Positions 7,036 to 15,455 of a stretch of 33,206 nucleotides of DNA are shown piece by piece. Each line of letters starts with the position of its first letter. The stretch's first letter is position 1. The stretch is taken from contig NZ_STGW01000022.1 in NCBI RefSeq assembly GCF_004912195.1, forward strand, positions 1-33,206. The letters are read 5' to 3'. The translations under genes and the position numbers were made by a program. Origin of the DNA: Nocardioides caeni (GTDB taxonomy: Bacteria; Actinomycetota; Actinomycetes; Propionibacteriales; Nocardioidaceae). Below the pieces are notes generated by a model. The model was not told the DNA's origin, ran no database searches, and saw only the letters and a list, made by a program, of their open reading frames with translations.

Positions 7036-7117
7036 TCCGTACGGCCCGGTCTCGGCGTGGCCGACCAACGCACGAACCGGACCTCGCGATGTCACCTCAG
7101 CACCCTCTGCACCTGCG

Positions 7118-8605
7118 GTGCCCTGCCCGACGGCCCGGGACGCTGCCGTGCGGCTGAGCGAGCTCGAGCCGAGTGCCGCGGTCGCGGACCGGGGCGACCA
7201 CACGCAGGTCGAGGTCCCCCGTGGGCCGGCCCCTCTCGCGCTGCGGGCCGCCGCGACCGTCATCGACGTCGTCGTGGTCGGCCTCCCGCTGGTGATCGGC
7301 GGACTGATCGTGCACTCGCTGCGCGACGCGAACGGCGGCGGTCAGGCCGACCGCGCCGTCTTCGGCTCCTTCGCGGTCGCGGTCGCGGTGGCGCTGCATG
7401 TCTGGAACCTGGGCTACGCCCAGGGGCGCCGGGGCCAGTCGACCGGCAAGTCGTGGGTCGGGCTGGTCGCCCGTGGCGCCGACCGCCAGCCCCTCGGCGT
7501 CCGGGCCAGTCTGCTGCTCCGCCGCCCCGAGGTGGTCCGCCACGTCACCGCGATGGACGAGGGCTTCGCCCCGATCGAGGTCGTCGCCACTCCCGCCTCC
7601 CTGCGCGTACGACGGGTGGTGGGCCTGGTGGCGCTGGTGATCCTGCTGGCGGTCGTCCTGCTCGCCAGCATCGCGGTCGGCGCGCGCCCGCTGTCCTTCG
7701 GCGAGATCGGCCACGCCCTCGTGCCGCCGTACGACGGCAGCGCGACCGACACGGACCTGATCGTGCGCGACCTGCGACTGCCGCGGACGCTGCTCGCCAT
7801 CGTGACCGGCATCGCCCTCGGGCTGGCGGGCGCGCTGATCCAGGGGCACACCCGCAACCCGCTCGCGGATCCCGGGATCCTCGGCGTGAGTGCGGGCGCC
7901 TCGTGCGCCGTGGTGCTCGCGATGGCCTACCTCGGCGTCGCCTCGGTGACCGGCTACGTGTGGTTCGCGCTCGCCGGCGCGATGGTGACGAGCGTGCTCG
8001 TGTTCGGCCTCGCCTCGGTCGGCAGCCGCACCCTCTCGCCGGTGTCGCTCGTCCTCGGCGGCGCCGCGGTGGCGGCGTTCCTGTCGTCGGTGACGTCCGC
8101 GGTGGTCCTGCTCGACCAGGACACCCTCGACTCGTTCCGGTTCTGGGTCGTCGGCTCGGTCGCCGGCCGCGGCCCCGAGATCCTGGTGCCGCTGCTGCCG
8201 TTCTTCGCGGTCGGGGTGCTCCTCGCGCTCGGCAGCGCCCCGGGGCTCAACCTGCTCAGCCTCGGCGAGGACGTCGCCCGCTCGCTGGGCTCCAGCATCG
8301 CGGTCAACCGCGTCGTGGGCGTCCTCGCGATCACGCTGCTCGCCGGCGCCGCGACGGCCGCGTGCGGGCCGATCGGCTTCGTCGGTCTCGTCGTGCCGCA
8401 CGTCGCGCGCGCCTTCACCGGCCCCGACTACCGGTGGCTGCTGCCCTACTCCGCTGTCGTCGGCGCCATCCTGCTGACGGTGTGCGACGTCATCGGCCGG
8501 GTCGTCGCCCGGCCGGGCGAGCTGCAGGCCGGGATCGTCCTAGTACTCGCGGGCGGCCCGTTCTTCATCGCCATCGTCCGGCGGCGGAAGCTGGCGACGC
8601 TGTGA
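7118..8605 (+). CDS. FecCD-type siderophore ABC permease with N-terminal RDD domain
   Basis: The product has 495 aa if translation starts at GTG 7118; GTG 7148 is an alternative, and neither has a strong ribosome site. Residues about 40-135 look like an RDD domain: LRAAATVIDVVVVGLPLVIGG with its Arg and Asp, a second helix (SFAVAVAVALHVWNLGY), then GRRGQSTGKSWVGLVARGAD, which carries the conserved G-x-S-x-GK. From about residue 165 a complete FecCD/BtuC-type permease follows, with LRLPRTLLAIVTGIALGLAGALIQ, HTRNPLADPGILGVSAGAS and GPIGFVGLVVPHVAR. Typical family members have about 330-350 aa; the extra length is the RDD part. Met146 (ATG 7553) could be an internal start giving a normal-sized permease. 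The stop overlaps the next start (GTGA). It should form the membrane channel with the next gene. Confidence 0.85.
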   Translation: MPCPTARDAAVRLSELEPSAAVADRGDHTQVEVPRGPAPLALRAAATVIDVVVVGLPLVIGGLIVHSLRDANGGGQADRAVFGSFAVAVAVALHVWNLGYAQGRRGQSTGKSWVGLVARGADRQPLGVRASLLLRRPEVVRHVTAMDEGFAPIEVVATPASLRVRRVVGLVALVILLAVVLLASIAVGARPLSFGEIGHALVPPYDGSATDTDLIVRDLRLPRTLLAIVTGIALGLAGALIQGHTRNPLADPGILGVSAGASCAVVLAMAYLGVASVTGYVWFALAGAMVTSVLVFGLASVGSRTLSPVSLVLGGAAVAAFLSSVTSAVVLLDQDTLDSFRFWVVGSVAGRGPEILVPLLPFFAVGVLLALGSAPGLNLLSLGEDVARSLGSSIAVNRVVGVLAITLLAGAATAACGPIGFVGLVVPHVARAFTGPDYRWLLPYSAVVGAILLTVCDVIGRVVARPGELQAGIVLVLAGGPFFIAIVRRRKLATL

Positions 8606-9657
8606 CCGCGCTCGTCACCGGCCGGCCGCGCTTCGGCCGCGGCCCGCTGACCATGGTGTGGCGGCCGCGGCTCGTGGCCGCCAACGTCGTCCTGGCCGCC
8701 GTGGTCCTGGTCCTCTTCTGCCTCAACGTCGGCCGCGGCGACTACCCGATCAGCGTCGGGGGTGTCCTCGAGGTGCTGGCCGGCGGCGGCACCGACGTCG
8801 AGTACTTCATCGTCTGGGACCTGCGGATGCCGCGGTCGCTGGTCGGGGTGATCGTCGGCCTGGGGCTCGGCATCTCCGGAGCGATCACGCAGTCGATCAC
8901 CCGCAATCCCCTCGCCAGCCCGGACATCCTCGGCATCACCGCCGGGGCCAGCGCGGGCGCGGTGGTGGTCATCATCTTCGGTGCGCCGACGCTGCTGGGC
9001 GTGACGCTCGGGGTGCCCGCCGCGGCTCTGCTCGGTGGGCTGCTGACCGCTGCCGCGATCTACGTGCTCGCCTGGCGGCGCGGGGTCGAGGGCTTCCGCC
9101 TGATCCTGATCGGGATCGCCGTCAACTCCATCCTCGGAGCGCTGACCACGTGGATGCTCGTGGTCGGCGAGATCTGGGACGTGCAGAAGGCGACGGTCTG
9201 GCTCAACGGCTCCCTGCACGGGCGGGAGTGGAGCCACGTCTGGCCGGCCGCGATCGCCGTGGGCGTGGTCGGGGTGGTCGCCCTGGCCTCGAGCTTCCCG
9301 CTGTCGGCGCTGCGGCTCGGCGAGGACACGGCACGCGCCCTCGGCGTCCGGGTCCAGCTCAGCCAGGCGGTCCTGCTCATCGCCTCCGTCCTGCTCGCCG
9401 CCATGTGCGTCACCGCCGCCGGGCCGATCGGGTTCGTCGCCTTCGTCGCACCCCAGCTGACGGTCCGCCTCGTCGGGACCGCCGGCCCGCCGATGCTCGC
9501 CTCCGGGCTCATGGGCGCGGCCCTGGTGGTCGGCAGCGACTACGTCGCCCGCGTCATCCTGCCGATCGAGCTCCCCGTCGGCATCGTCACCACCGCGATC
9601 GGCGGTCCCTTCCTGATGTATCTGATCATCCGCACCAACCGGAGGCTGGCCCGATGA
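8602..9657 (+). CDS. FecCD-type siderophore ABC permease, second subunit
   Basis: The product has 351 aa from GTG 8602, which overlaps the previous stop as GTGA. It is a complete polytopic FecCD permease with about nine or ten helices. Family hallmarks are LRMPRSLVGVIVGLGLGISGAI, TRNPLASPDILGITAGASAGA and GPIGFVAFVAPQLTVRL. The ATPase contact region (LRLGEDTARALGV, like the coupling helix of BtuC) is intact. Length is normal. It should pair with the RDD-carrying permease as a heterodimeric channel for ferric siderophores and be energised by the ATPase whose ATG overlaps its stop. Confidence 0.92.
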   Translation: MTALVTGRPRFGRGPLTMVWRPRLVAANVVLAAVVLVLFCLNVGRGDYPISVGGVLEVLAGGGTDVEYFIVWDLRMPRSLVGVIVGLGLGISGAITQSITRNPLASPDILGITAGASAGAVVVIIFGAPTLLGVTLGVPAAALLGGLLTAAAIYVLAWRRGVEGFRLILIGIAVNSILGALTTWMLVVGEIWDVQKATVWLNGSLHGREWSHVWPAAIAVGVVGVVALASSFPLSALRLGEDTARALGVRVQLSQAVLLIASVLLAAMCVTAAGPIGFVAFVAPQLTVRLVGTAGPPMLASGLMGAALVVGSDYVARVILPIELPVGIVTTAIGGPFLMYLIIRTNRRLAR

Positions 9658-10517
9658 CCGTCCACCAGATCACCGCCGCGGGACTGCGACTCGCCTACGG
9701 CGACCGGGTGGTCGTCGACGACCTCACCACCACGATCCCCGCCGGCCAGGTCACCACCATCATCGGCCCCAACGGCTGCGGGAAGTCGACCTTCCTGCGC
9801 GCGATCGCACGCCTGCTCAAGCCGAAGGCCGGCGAGGTGCTCCTCGACGGCAAGGCCATCACCTCGATGCGCACCCGTGACGTCGCCCGGGTGCTGGGCA
9901 TGCTCCCGCAGTCGCCGACCGCCCCCGAGGGCCTCACCGTCGCCGACCTCGTCGCGAAGGGCCGGCACCCGCACCAGTCGTGGCTGCGGCAGTGGTCGCG
10001 TGACGACGAGGCCGAGGTCGACGTGGCGCTCCGGCTCACGGGCATGCAGGCCCTCGCCGGCCGCCCGGTCGACGAGCTCTCCGGAGGCCAGCGCCAGCGC
10101 GCCTGGATCTCGATGGCCCTGGCCCAGGAGACCGACGTCCTCCTGCTCGACGAGCCGACCACCTACCTCGACCTCGCCCACCAGGTCGAGGTCCTGGACC
10201 TGGTCGACAAGCTGCATGCCGACCTCGGCCGCACGATCGTGATGGTGCTGCACGACCTCAACCTCGCGGCCCGCTACAGCGACCACCTCATCGTGATGCG
10301 CGACGGCAAGGTCGTCACCAGCGGCCCGCCCGCGGACGTGATCGACGCGGAGCTGCTGCGCGACGTGTTCGGTCTCGAGAGCCAGGTGCTGGTCGATCCG
10401 GTGTCGCACCAGCCGCTCATCATCCCGGTCGGCACCCGTCGTGCGGCCGATCCGGAGGGGGACGTGCCGGCCGGCGCGGACGGCCGGGTCCGGCTGGAGA
10501 AGGCGAGCGCGCGGTGA
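9654..10517 (+). CDS. iron-siderophore ABC transporter ATP-binding protein
   Basis: The product has 287 aa and starts at ATG 9654, overlapping the permease stop as ATGA. All nucleotide-binding motifs are present: Walker A GPNGCGKST (residues 38-46), Q-loop LPQSP, signature LSGGQRQRAW, Walker B DVLLLDEPT and H-loop VLHDLN. The sequence matches the FepC/FhuC subfamily, as in GRHPHQSWLRQWS and AARYSDHLIVMRDGKV. A roughly 25-residue acidic extension follows the domain. It supplies energy to the two FecCD permeases and could serve all four binding proteins encoded downstream, since no second permease set is visible in the window. Confidence 0.95.
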   Translation: MTVHQITAAGLRLAYGDRVVVDDLTTTIPAGQVTTIIGPNGCGKSTFLRAIARLLKPKAGEVLLDGKAITSMRTRDVARVLGMLPQSPTAPEGLTVADLVAKGRHPHQSWLRQWSRDDEAEVDVALRLTGMQALAGRPVDELSGGQRQRAWISMALAQETDVLLLDEPTTYLDLAHQVEVLDLVDKLHADLGRTIVMVLHDLNLAARYSDHLIVMRDGKVVTSGPPADVIDAELLRDVFGLESQVLVDPVSHQPLIIPVGTRRAADPEGDVPAGADGRVRLEKASAR

Positions 10518-10540
10518 GCCGCGCACGGGGATGAGCTGAC

Positions 10541-11419
10541 GTGCCGACCGAGCCGCTGCACGACAGCCCCCTCGAGGAGCTCGTCGACCACGGCGTCGCC
10601 ACGGTCGTCGGGACCGCCCGCCGGGTGGCGACCAACCACCTCGACATCGGCGCCACGCAGGCGGCCGGCCAGCTGTGGCCGGCGCACAGCCATGCCGAGC
10701 ACGAGCTGCTGTGGGGCGTCACGGGCGGACTGACCGTGAGCACGCCGACCGGGTCGCACGTCGTCCCCCGCGGGCTGGCGCTCTGGATCCCGTCCGGCAC
10801 CCTCCACGAGGTCCACGCCTCCGCCGGAGCCGCGCTCAGCTGCACCTGGTTCGCCGCTGACCTCACCGCGGGACCAGCCGCCGCGAGCGGTACGACGACC
10901 AGCATCGTCGTGTCCCGCCTGCTCGCCGAGACCCTGCGCCACCTCGACGACCCCGCTCTCGACGACGAGCGCCGCGGCCGCGCCGAGGCGTTCGCGGGCG
11001 ACCTCGTCACCGGTCACACCCGTCATCTGCCGACGTTTCCGCTGTCGCTCCCACTGCCGCACTCGCCCGACCTGCGGGCGCTGGCGGACGCGATCCTCGA
11101 CGACCCGTCCGACACGAGCACGGTCGGCGACCTCGCGGTCGCCAACGGGTTGTCGCCGCGCACCCTGACCCGCCGCTTCCAGGCCGAGACGGGGATGCCG
11201 TTGGCCCAGTGGCGCACGCGTGCGCGGATCGGTGCGGCCACGCGGGCGCTCGCCCTCGGCGTACCTCCGACGCGAGTGGCCCGGCAGACCGGCTTCGCCA
11301 CGCCGTCGGCCTTCGGTGCGACCTTCCGACGGCTCACCGGGGTCAGCCCACGGGCCTACGCCGCGATCGTGCGGCCCCGCGCGGAGCTGTCCGCATGGCC
11401 GGATCGCGACATTTCTTGA
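10541..11419 (+). CDS. AraC-family transcriptional regulator with cupin sensor domain
   Basis: The product has 292 aa from GTG 10541, 23 bp after the ATPase gene. The N-terminal half is a cupin-like ligand-binding fold: AHSHAEHELLWGVTGGLTV, then VVPRGLALWIPSGTLHEVHA. The last 100 residues hold the AraC double helix-turn-helix: TSTVGDLAVANGLSPRTLTRRFQAETGMP for the first, VARQTGFATPSAFGATFRRLTGVSP for the second. Members of this type beside siderophore transporters usually sense the ferric siderophore and activate uptake genes. That would add substrate-specific control to the iron-box control. The sensed ligand is unknown. Confidence 0.9.
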   Translation: MPTEPLHDSPLEELVDHGVATVVGTARRVATNHLDIGATQAAGQLWPAHSHAEHELLWGVTGGLTVSTPTGSHVVPRGLALWIPSGTLHEVHASAGAALSCTWFAADLTAGPAAASGTTTSIVVSRLLAETLRHLDDPALDDERRGRAEAFAGDLVTGHTRHLPTFPLSLPLPHSPDLRALADAILDDPSDTSTVGDLAVANGLSPRTLTRRFQAETGMPLAQWRTRARIGAATRALALGVPPTRVARQTGFATPSAFGATFRRLTGVSPRAYAAIVRPRAELSAWPDRDIS

Positions 11420-11470
11420 CCGTCGCGCGCTACTGCCGGCGCGACAGCGGCCCGCCGCAGCACCCACTAT

Positions 11471-11489
11471 TCAGGTATGGCTAACCTGA
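11471..11489 (+). promoter_or_regulatory. IdeR/DtxR-type iron box overlapping a start codon
   Basis: TCAGGTATGGCTAACCTGA has perfect TCAGGT/ACCTGA ends and matches 15 of 19 consensus positions (TTAGGTTAGGCTAACCTAA). The ATG of the binding-protein gene (11477-11479) is inside the box. The transcript is therefore probably leaderless, with its 5' end at or near the ATG and a -10-like CACTAT at 11465-11470. Repressor bound here would block transcription initiation directly. Confidence 0.75.
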
Positions 11490-12448
11490 CTTCCTTCGGC
11501 CGCGTGCTCGCGGCCGGCACCGTCCTGGCCCTCGCCCTGACCGCCTGCGGCAAGGAGCGGGACGACGACGCCGCGGCCGAGGACACGCACACCATCGCGA
11601 CGGCCTACGGCGACGTCGAGGTGCCCACCGACCCCGAGCGGGTGGTGGCGCTCTCCTACGACACCCCGTGGCAGCTGCAGTCCCTCGGCGTCCGCCCCGT
11701 CGCCACCCAGGACTACTCGGCCTACATCGACGAGTTCTCCGAGAGCCAGCAGGACTTCATCGACGGCATCGACTCGATCGGTCCCTACGGCGAGCCGGAC
11801 CTCGAGAAGATCGCCGCCGCGCAGCCGGACCTCATCGTCGGCGACGTCCACGAGGTCGACGAGGCGACCTTCGAGAAGCTGGCGGAGATCGCGCCGACCG
11901 CGATCGTCGGCGGCGAGGAGCGCGGCGACTGGAAGGCCATCGTCGGTGCGCTCGCCGAGGCCGTCGGAGCCGAGGAGGAGCTGGCGCGGACGACGGCGGA
12001 GTACGACGCGACGCTCGCCGAGGTCAAGGAGACCTATGCCGAGCAGATCGAGGGCAACACCTGGATCCACTTCTCCCTCGGCAACAGCGAGGGCGAGTTC
12101 TCCGTGCAGTACCCCTCCGGCACCACCGGGTCGCTCGTCGTCGACGAGCTGGGCATGGCCTACGGGCCGAACGTCCCCGCCGATCCGGGCGACGGCTTCG
12201 GCTACGGCTCCTACTCCGTCGAGCAGATCCCCACGGTGTTCGACGGCGTCACCGCGGCGCTGACGTTCGAGAACACCGACGGCAGCCCCAACCCGCTCAT
12301 CGACGCCATCGAGAAGAACTCGCTCTTCCAGGCCACCGAGGTCGCCGGGACCGACCGGGTCTTCCACCTGTCCGTCGGCGTCACCGACTTCGCGACCGCG
12401 ACGCTGTGGCTCCGTCAGGTCGAGGAGCGCGTGCTCAGCCAGCTCTGA
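11477..12448 (+). CDS. iron-siderophore substrate-binding lipoprotein 1
   Basis: The product has 323 aa. The lipoprotein signal ends in LALTACG, putting the lipidated Cys near residue 24. The mature protein is a class III (FepB/FhuD-like) binding protein: AYGDVEVPTDPERVVALS opens the first lobe, QPDLIVGDVHEVDEATFEKLAEIAPT is the typical core motif, and a long helical linker (LARTTAEYDATLAEVKETY) joins the lobes. The start is ATG 11477, inside an iron box with no ribosome site, which implies a leaderless message. It is monocistronic or at the head of its own unit: 141 bp and another iron box separate it from binding protein 2. Its cargo is unknown. Confidence 0.9.
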   Translation: MANLTSFGRVLAAGTVLALALTACGKERDDDAAAEDTHTIATAYGDVEVPTDPERVVALSYDTPWQLQSLGVRPVATQDYSAYIDEFSESQQDFIDGIDSIGPYGEPDLEKIAAAQPDLIVGDVHEVDEATFEKLAEIAPTAIVGGEERGDWKAIVGALAEAVGAEEELARTTAEYDATLAEVKETYAEQIEGNTWIHFSLGNSEGEFSVQYPSGTTGSLVVDELGMAYGPNVPADPGDGFGYGSYSVEQIPTVFDGVTAALTFENTDGSPNPLIDAIEKNSLFQATEVAGTDRVFHLSVGVTDFATATLWLRQVEERVLSQL

Positions 12449-12507
12449 CCTGGGGCTGACCTGGGACCGACCTGCGTCCCGACCCGTGGATGTCGGCGCG
12501 GGGCGCG

Positions 12508-12526
12508 TGAGGTGAGGCTAACCTTC
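12508..12526 (+). promoter_or_regulatory. IdeR/DtxR-type iron box
   Basis: TGAGGTGAGGCTAACCTTC matches 15 of 19 positions of the iron-box consensus, including the uninterrupted AGGCTAACCT core. It lies 64 bp upstream of ATG 12590 and should control the five-gene unit from binding protein 2 through binding protein 4. Confidence 0.8.
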
Positions 12527-12589
12527 CTGGGGCGGCCCCGTGTCGACGGGCAGGGTGCCGTGTGGTGGAGCAACGCGAAGGAGTATCCG

Positions 12590-13621
12590 ATGAGCCGATC
12601 GACCCGATGGACCCGGCGGTCCGCGCTGACCGTCTCCGGCGTGCTGCTGGCCCTGCCCGCCCTGGCTGCCTGCGGCACCGAGGGCCACGGCCGCGCCGGC
12701 GACGGCGAGGGCGCGACCCGGACGGTCACCGGCGCCTACGGCGAGATCGAGATCCCCGCAGACCCGCAGCGGATCATGGCCGACCCGATGACCGTCGACT
12801 ACCTGACCGCGCTCGGCTACGACACCTCCGTCATCGTCGGCGTCTTCGCCGCCACCGACCACGTCGAGGAGGAGGACCACTACCTCCACGACGCCCTCGA
12901 CTGGGACGCCATGGTCGACCCGGGCTACACCTACGAGGCCGACCTCGAGCAGGTCGCCGCCGCCGACCCGGACCTCATCCTCGTGCCCTTCGACCAGATC
13001 GACGGCGCCGAGGGCCTGGACCAGATGAAGGAGATCGCGCCCCTGCTCGCCGTACCGACGAGCGAGCCGACGGAGGAGGAGGGCCGCTACGGCGGCACGG
13101 CCTCCTTCCAGGACTGGCGCGGCACGCTGCGCTCCTACGGCGAGCTGCTCGACCGCGAGGAGGAGGCCGAGGCCTACATCGCGGAGACCGAGGAGCAGCT
13201 CGAGACGCTGCGGACCGACCAGGCCGCCGCGATCGCCGAGATCGAGGTGGTGCAGGCGAAGAGCACGCCTGACTACGTGGCGGTCAACCCGCTCACGAGC
13301 GACAAGGGCGCGATCGGCGTGACCCTGCTCCGCGAGCTCGGCTTCGAGCAACCCGAGCAGCTGGACGCGATCGAGCCGGACGAGTGGGGGACCATCGACA
13401 TCTCCCCGGAGAACACCTCGCTGCTCGACGGCGACCTGCTCTTCCTCGAGGTGAGGGACGCCACCTCCCGGCACGAGGACTCGCCCCTGTGGCCGACGCT
13501 CGACGTGGTCGCCAACGACCGGGTCGTGACGGTCGGCAACCACTGGGAGTTCGGCGGCGCCGTCGGCGCGCGGGCGGTCATCGCCGACATCGCCGCGGCG
13601 ATCGACGAGGGGGTGGCGTGA
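12590..13621 (+). CDS. iron-siderophore substrate-binding lipoprotein 2
   Basis: The product has 343 aa. ATG 12590 has AAGGAG 7 nt upstream. The signal peptide begins with an Arg-rich n-region (MSRSTRWTRRSALTVSGVLL) and ends at lipobox LAACG. The protein is a class III binding fold: TGAYGEIEIPADPQRIMAD, then AADPDLILVPFDQIDGAEGLDQMKEIAPLL, a long acidic helical linker and a second lobe with VTLLRELGFEQPEQL. The residues differ clearly from the other three binding proteins, so this is not a recent duplicate. The stop overlaps the next start (GTGA), which couples it to the siderophore-interacting protein. Confidence 0.9.
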   Translation: MSRSTRWTRRSALTVSGVLLALPALAACGTEGHGRAGDGEGATRTVTGAYGEIEIPADPQRIMADPMTVDYLTALGYDTSVIVGVFAATDHVEEEDHYLHDALDWDAMVDPGYTYEADLEQVAAADPDLILVPFDQIDGAEGLDQMKEIAPLLAVPTSEPTEEEGRYGGTASFQDWRGTLRSYGELLDREEEAEAYIAETEEQLETLRTDQAAAIAEIEVVQAKSTPDYVAVNPLTSDKGAIGVTLLRELGFEQPEQLDAIEPDEWGTIDISPENTSLLDGDLLFLEVRDATSRHEDSPLWPTLDVVANDRVVTVGNHWEFGGAVGARAVIADIAAAIDEGVA

Positions 13622-14466
13622 CGATGTACGGCGAGGTGATCACGACCCGCGCCCTGAGCCCGCACCTGATGAGGGTCGTGCTCGGCGGACCGGGGCTCGA
13701 GCAGTTCGAGTCGACCGGCGACGCCGACCAGTACGTCAACTGCTTCTTCCGCCCCGACGGCGCGCCCTACGAGGTCCCCTTCGAGGACGACGACACCCGC
13801 GACCTGCCGCGCGAGCAGCGGCCGTTCCCCCGACGGATCACGGTGCGTCGCTGGGACGACGAGCGGCGCGAGCTCACCCTCGACATCGCCACCCACGGCG
13901 AGGTCGGGTACGCCGGGCGCTGGGCCCTCCATGCGCAGCCCGGCGACCGGCTGCAGATGCGCGGGCCGGCCGGTGGCTACTCCCCGCACGCGGAGGCCGA
14001 CAGCTATCTTCTCGTCGGCGACGAGAGCGCGCTCCCCGCGATCGCGGCCTGCGCCGAGGCGGTCCCACCCGGCCGTCCGACGGTCGTGGTCGTCGAGGTC
14101 GACGGCGCTGCCGACGAGATCCCGATCGAGTCCCCAGCTGCCCTGGAGGTGCACTGGGTGCACCGCTCCGACGCCAGCGGCGACCCCGACCGGCTGCTCG
14201 CCGACGCCGTCGCCGCGCTGCCACGGGCGGCCGGCGTCGTGAGCGCCTTCGTCCACGGAGAGGCCGCGGCGACCCGAGCCGTCCGCCGGGTGCTGCTCGG
14301 CGAGCACCGGGTCGACGAGGAGCACCTGTCGTGCTCGCCCTACTGGCGCCGGGGGCTGGACGACGAGGCCTGGCGCAGCGTCAAGGCCGCCTGGGGCCGC
14401 GAGGTCGCGGCCGAGACCTTCCCCCCGCCCCCGGCCGCTCCACCCACCGAAGGAACCACCCGATGA
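13618..14466 (+). CDS. siderophore-interacting protein (FAD-dependent ferric-siderophore reductase)
   Basis: The product has 282 aa from GTG 13618 (overlapping the previous stop as GTGA); ATG 13624 is the alternative. It belongs to the SIP/ViuB family. An N-terminal ferredoxin-reductase-like FAD barrel includes LREQRPFPRRITVRRW-type sequence at about residues 60-80 and PGDRLQMRGPAGGY at 105-120. A C-terminal NAD(P)H domain includes YLLVGDESALPAIAA, VSAFVHGEAAATRAVRRVLL and CSPYWRRG. These enzymes reduce Fe(III) held by an imported siderophore, releasing Fe(II) in the cytoplasm. Placement between two binding-protein genes, with overlaps on both sides, fits that role. Confidence 0.92.
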   Translation: MTMYGEVITTRALSPHLMRVVLGGPGLEQFESTGDADQYVNCFFRPDGAPYEVPFEDDDTRDLPREQRPFPRRITVRRWDDERRELTLDIATHGEVGYAGRWALHAQPGDRLQMRGPAGGYSPHAEADSYLLVGDESALPAIAACAEAVPPGRPTVVVVEVDGAADEIPIESPAALEVHWVHRSDASGDPDRLLADAVAALPRAAGVVSAFVHGEAAATRAVRRVLLGEHRVDEEHLSCSPYWRRGLDDEAWRSVKAAWGREVAAETFPPPPAAPPTEGTTR

Positions 14467-15455
14467 GCACCACCACCGTCCGCCGCCGCTGGCACGCCGC
14501 CGCCGCACTCGTCGTCACCGCGAGCCTGGCGCTCTCCGCCTGCGCCCGCGAGGACGACGGAGGCAGCTCGGACAGCGCGTCCGCCACCCACGAGGTCGAG
14601 GACTACTTCGGCACGGTGGAGCTCCCGGTCGATCCGCAGCGCGTCGTCGCCGGTGACGGAGCAACGCTCGGCAACCTGTTCGCCCTCGGGGTGAAGCCCG
14701 TCGCGGCGGCAGCCAACGCCAACTCGCTGCCGCACCACCTCGCCGAGCAGATGGACGGCGTGGTCGACGTGCGCCAGGGCGACGACGTCAACTGGGAGAA
14801 GGTGCTCGAGCTCGGCCCCGACCTCTTCATCACCTTCGCGGGCTCCGAGGACGACGCCTGGAACAAGGAGCTCTACGACGCCGCGACGGCCACGGGCGTG
14901 CCCACGTTCGGCTACCTCTACAACTACGTCCACCTCGAGCAGATCGAGCACAACTTCACCGAGACCGCCCGCGCCGTCGGCAAGGAGGACGTCGCGACCG
15001 AGCGGCTGGAGGCCCTCCACGACCGGATCGCCGAGCTCGCCGAGCGTGTCGAGCAGGCCGGCCTGGGCGACGTCCCCGTCTCCGTGCTGCGGGTCGGGGA
15101 GGACGGCTTCCGGTCGATCCGCATCGGCACGTCGGAGAGCATCGCCTTCCGCGCCCTCGGCATCGCGCAGCCGGAGGGTCAGACCGACCCCGAGCAGTTC
15201 AGCATCGACATCAGCGAGGAGAACCTCGACCTCCTCGACTCCGCGCACACCCTGTTCGTCTACGAGGACGACACCGGCGTTGGGGAGCTGGACGAGGTCG
15301 AGTCCTCCCCGCTGTGGGAGGGGCTCCCGGCGGTGCAGGCCGGACGCGTCCACCAGGTCAGCTCCGGGGTCTGGAACAGCATCGACATCACCGGCTTCGA
15401 GCTGATCCTCGACGACATCGAGGAGTACTTCATCGCTCCGGCGGAAGCCGGGTGA
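14463..15455 (+). CDS. iron-siderophore substrate-binding lipoprotein 3
   Basis: The product has 330 aa and starts at ATG 14463 (ATGA overlap with the SIP stop), with a purine-rich AAGGAA 10 nt upstream. The signal ends in LALSACA, giving lipidated Cys near residue 28. The mature part shows EDYFGTVELPVDPQRVVAGD at the first lobe, ELGPDLFITFAGSEDDAW at the core, a helical linker and a second lobe (GFRSIRIGTSESIAFRALGI). Class III siderophore-binding fold. It lacks the usual QPDLI form and has LGPDLF instead, so its ligand probably differs from those of proteins 1, 2 and 4. The stop overlaps the FhuF-like start. Confidence 0.9.
   Translation: MSTTTVRRRWHAAAALVVTASLALSACAREDDGGSSDSASATHEVEDYFGTVELPVDPQRVVAGDGATLGNLFALGVKPVAAAANANSLPHHLAEQMDGVVDVRQGDDVNWEKVLELGPDLFITFAGSEDDAWNKELYDAATATGVPTFGYLYNYVHLEQIEHNFTETARAVGKEDVATERLEALHDRIAELAERVEQAGLGDVPVSVLRVGEDGFRSIRIGTSESIAFRALGIAQPEGQTDPEQFSIDISEENLDLLDSAHTLFVYEDDTGVGELDEVESSPLWEGLPAVQAGRVHQVSSGVWNSIDITGFELILDDIEEYFIAPAEAG

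Noticed and set aside
7089..7157. A 22-codon frame (MSPQHPLHLRCPARRPGTLP...) between the iron box and the first permease gene, as a regulatory leader peptide.
   Set aside because: It has no ribosome site and no run of regulatory codons, and no attenuator hairpin is visible. Chance occurrence is likely.
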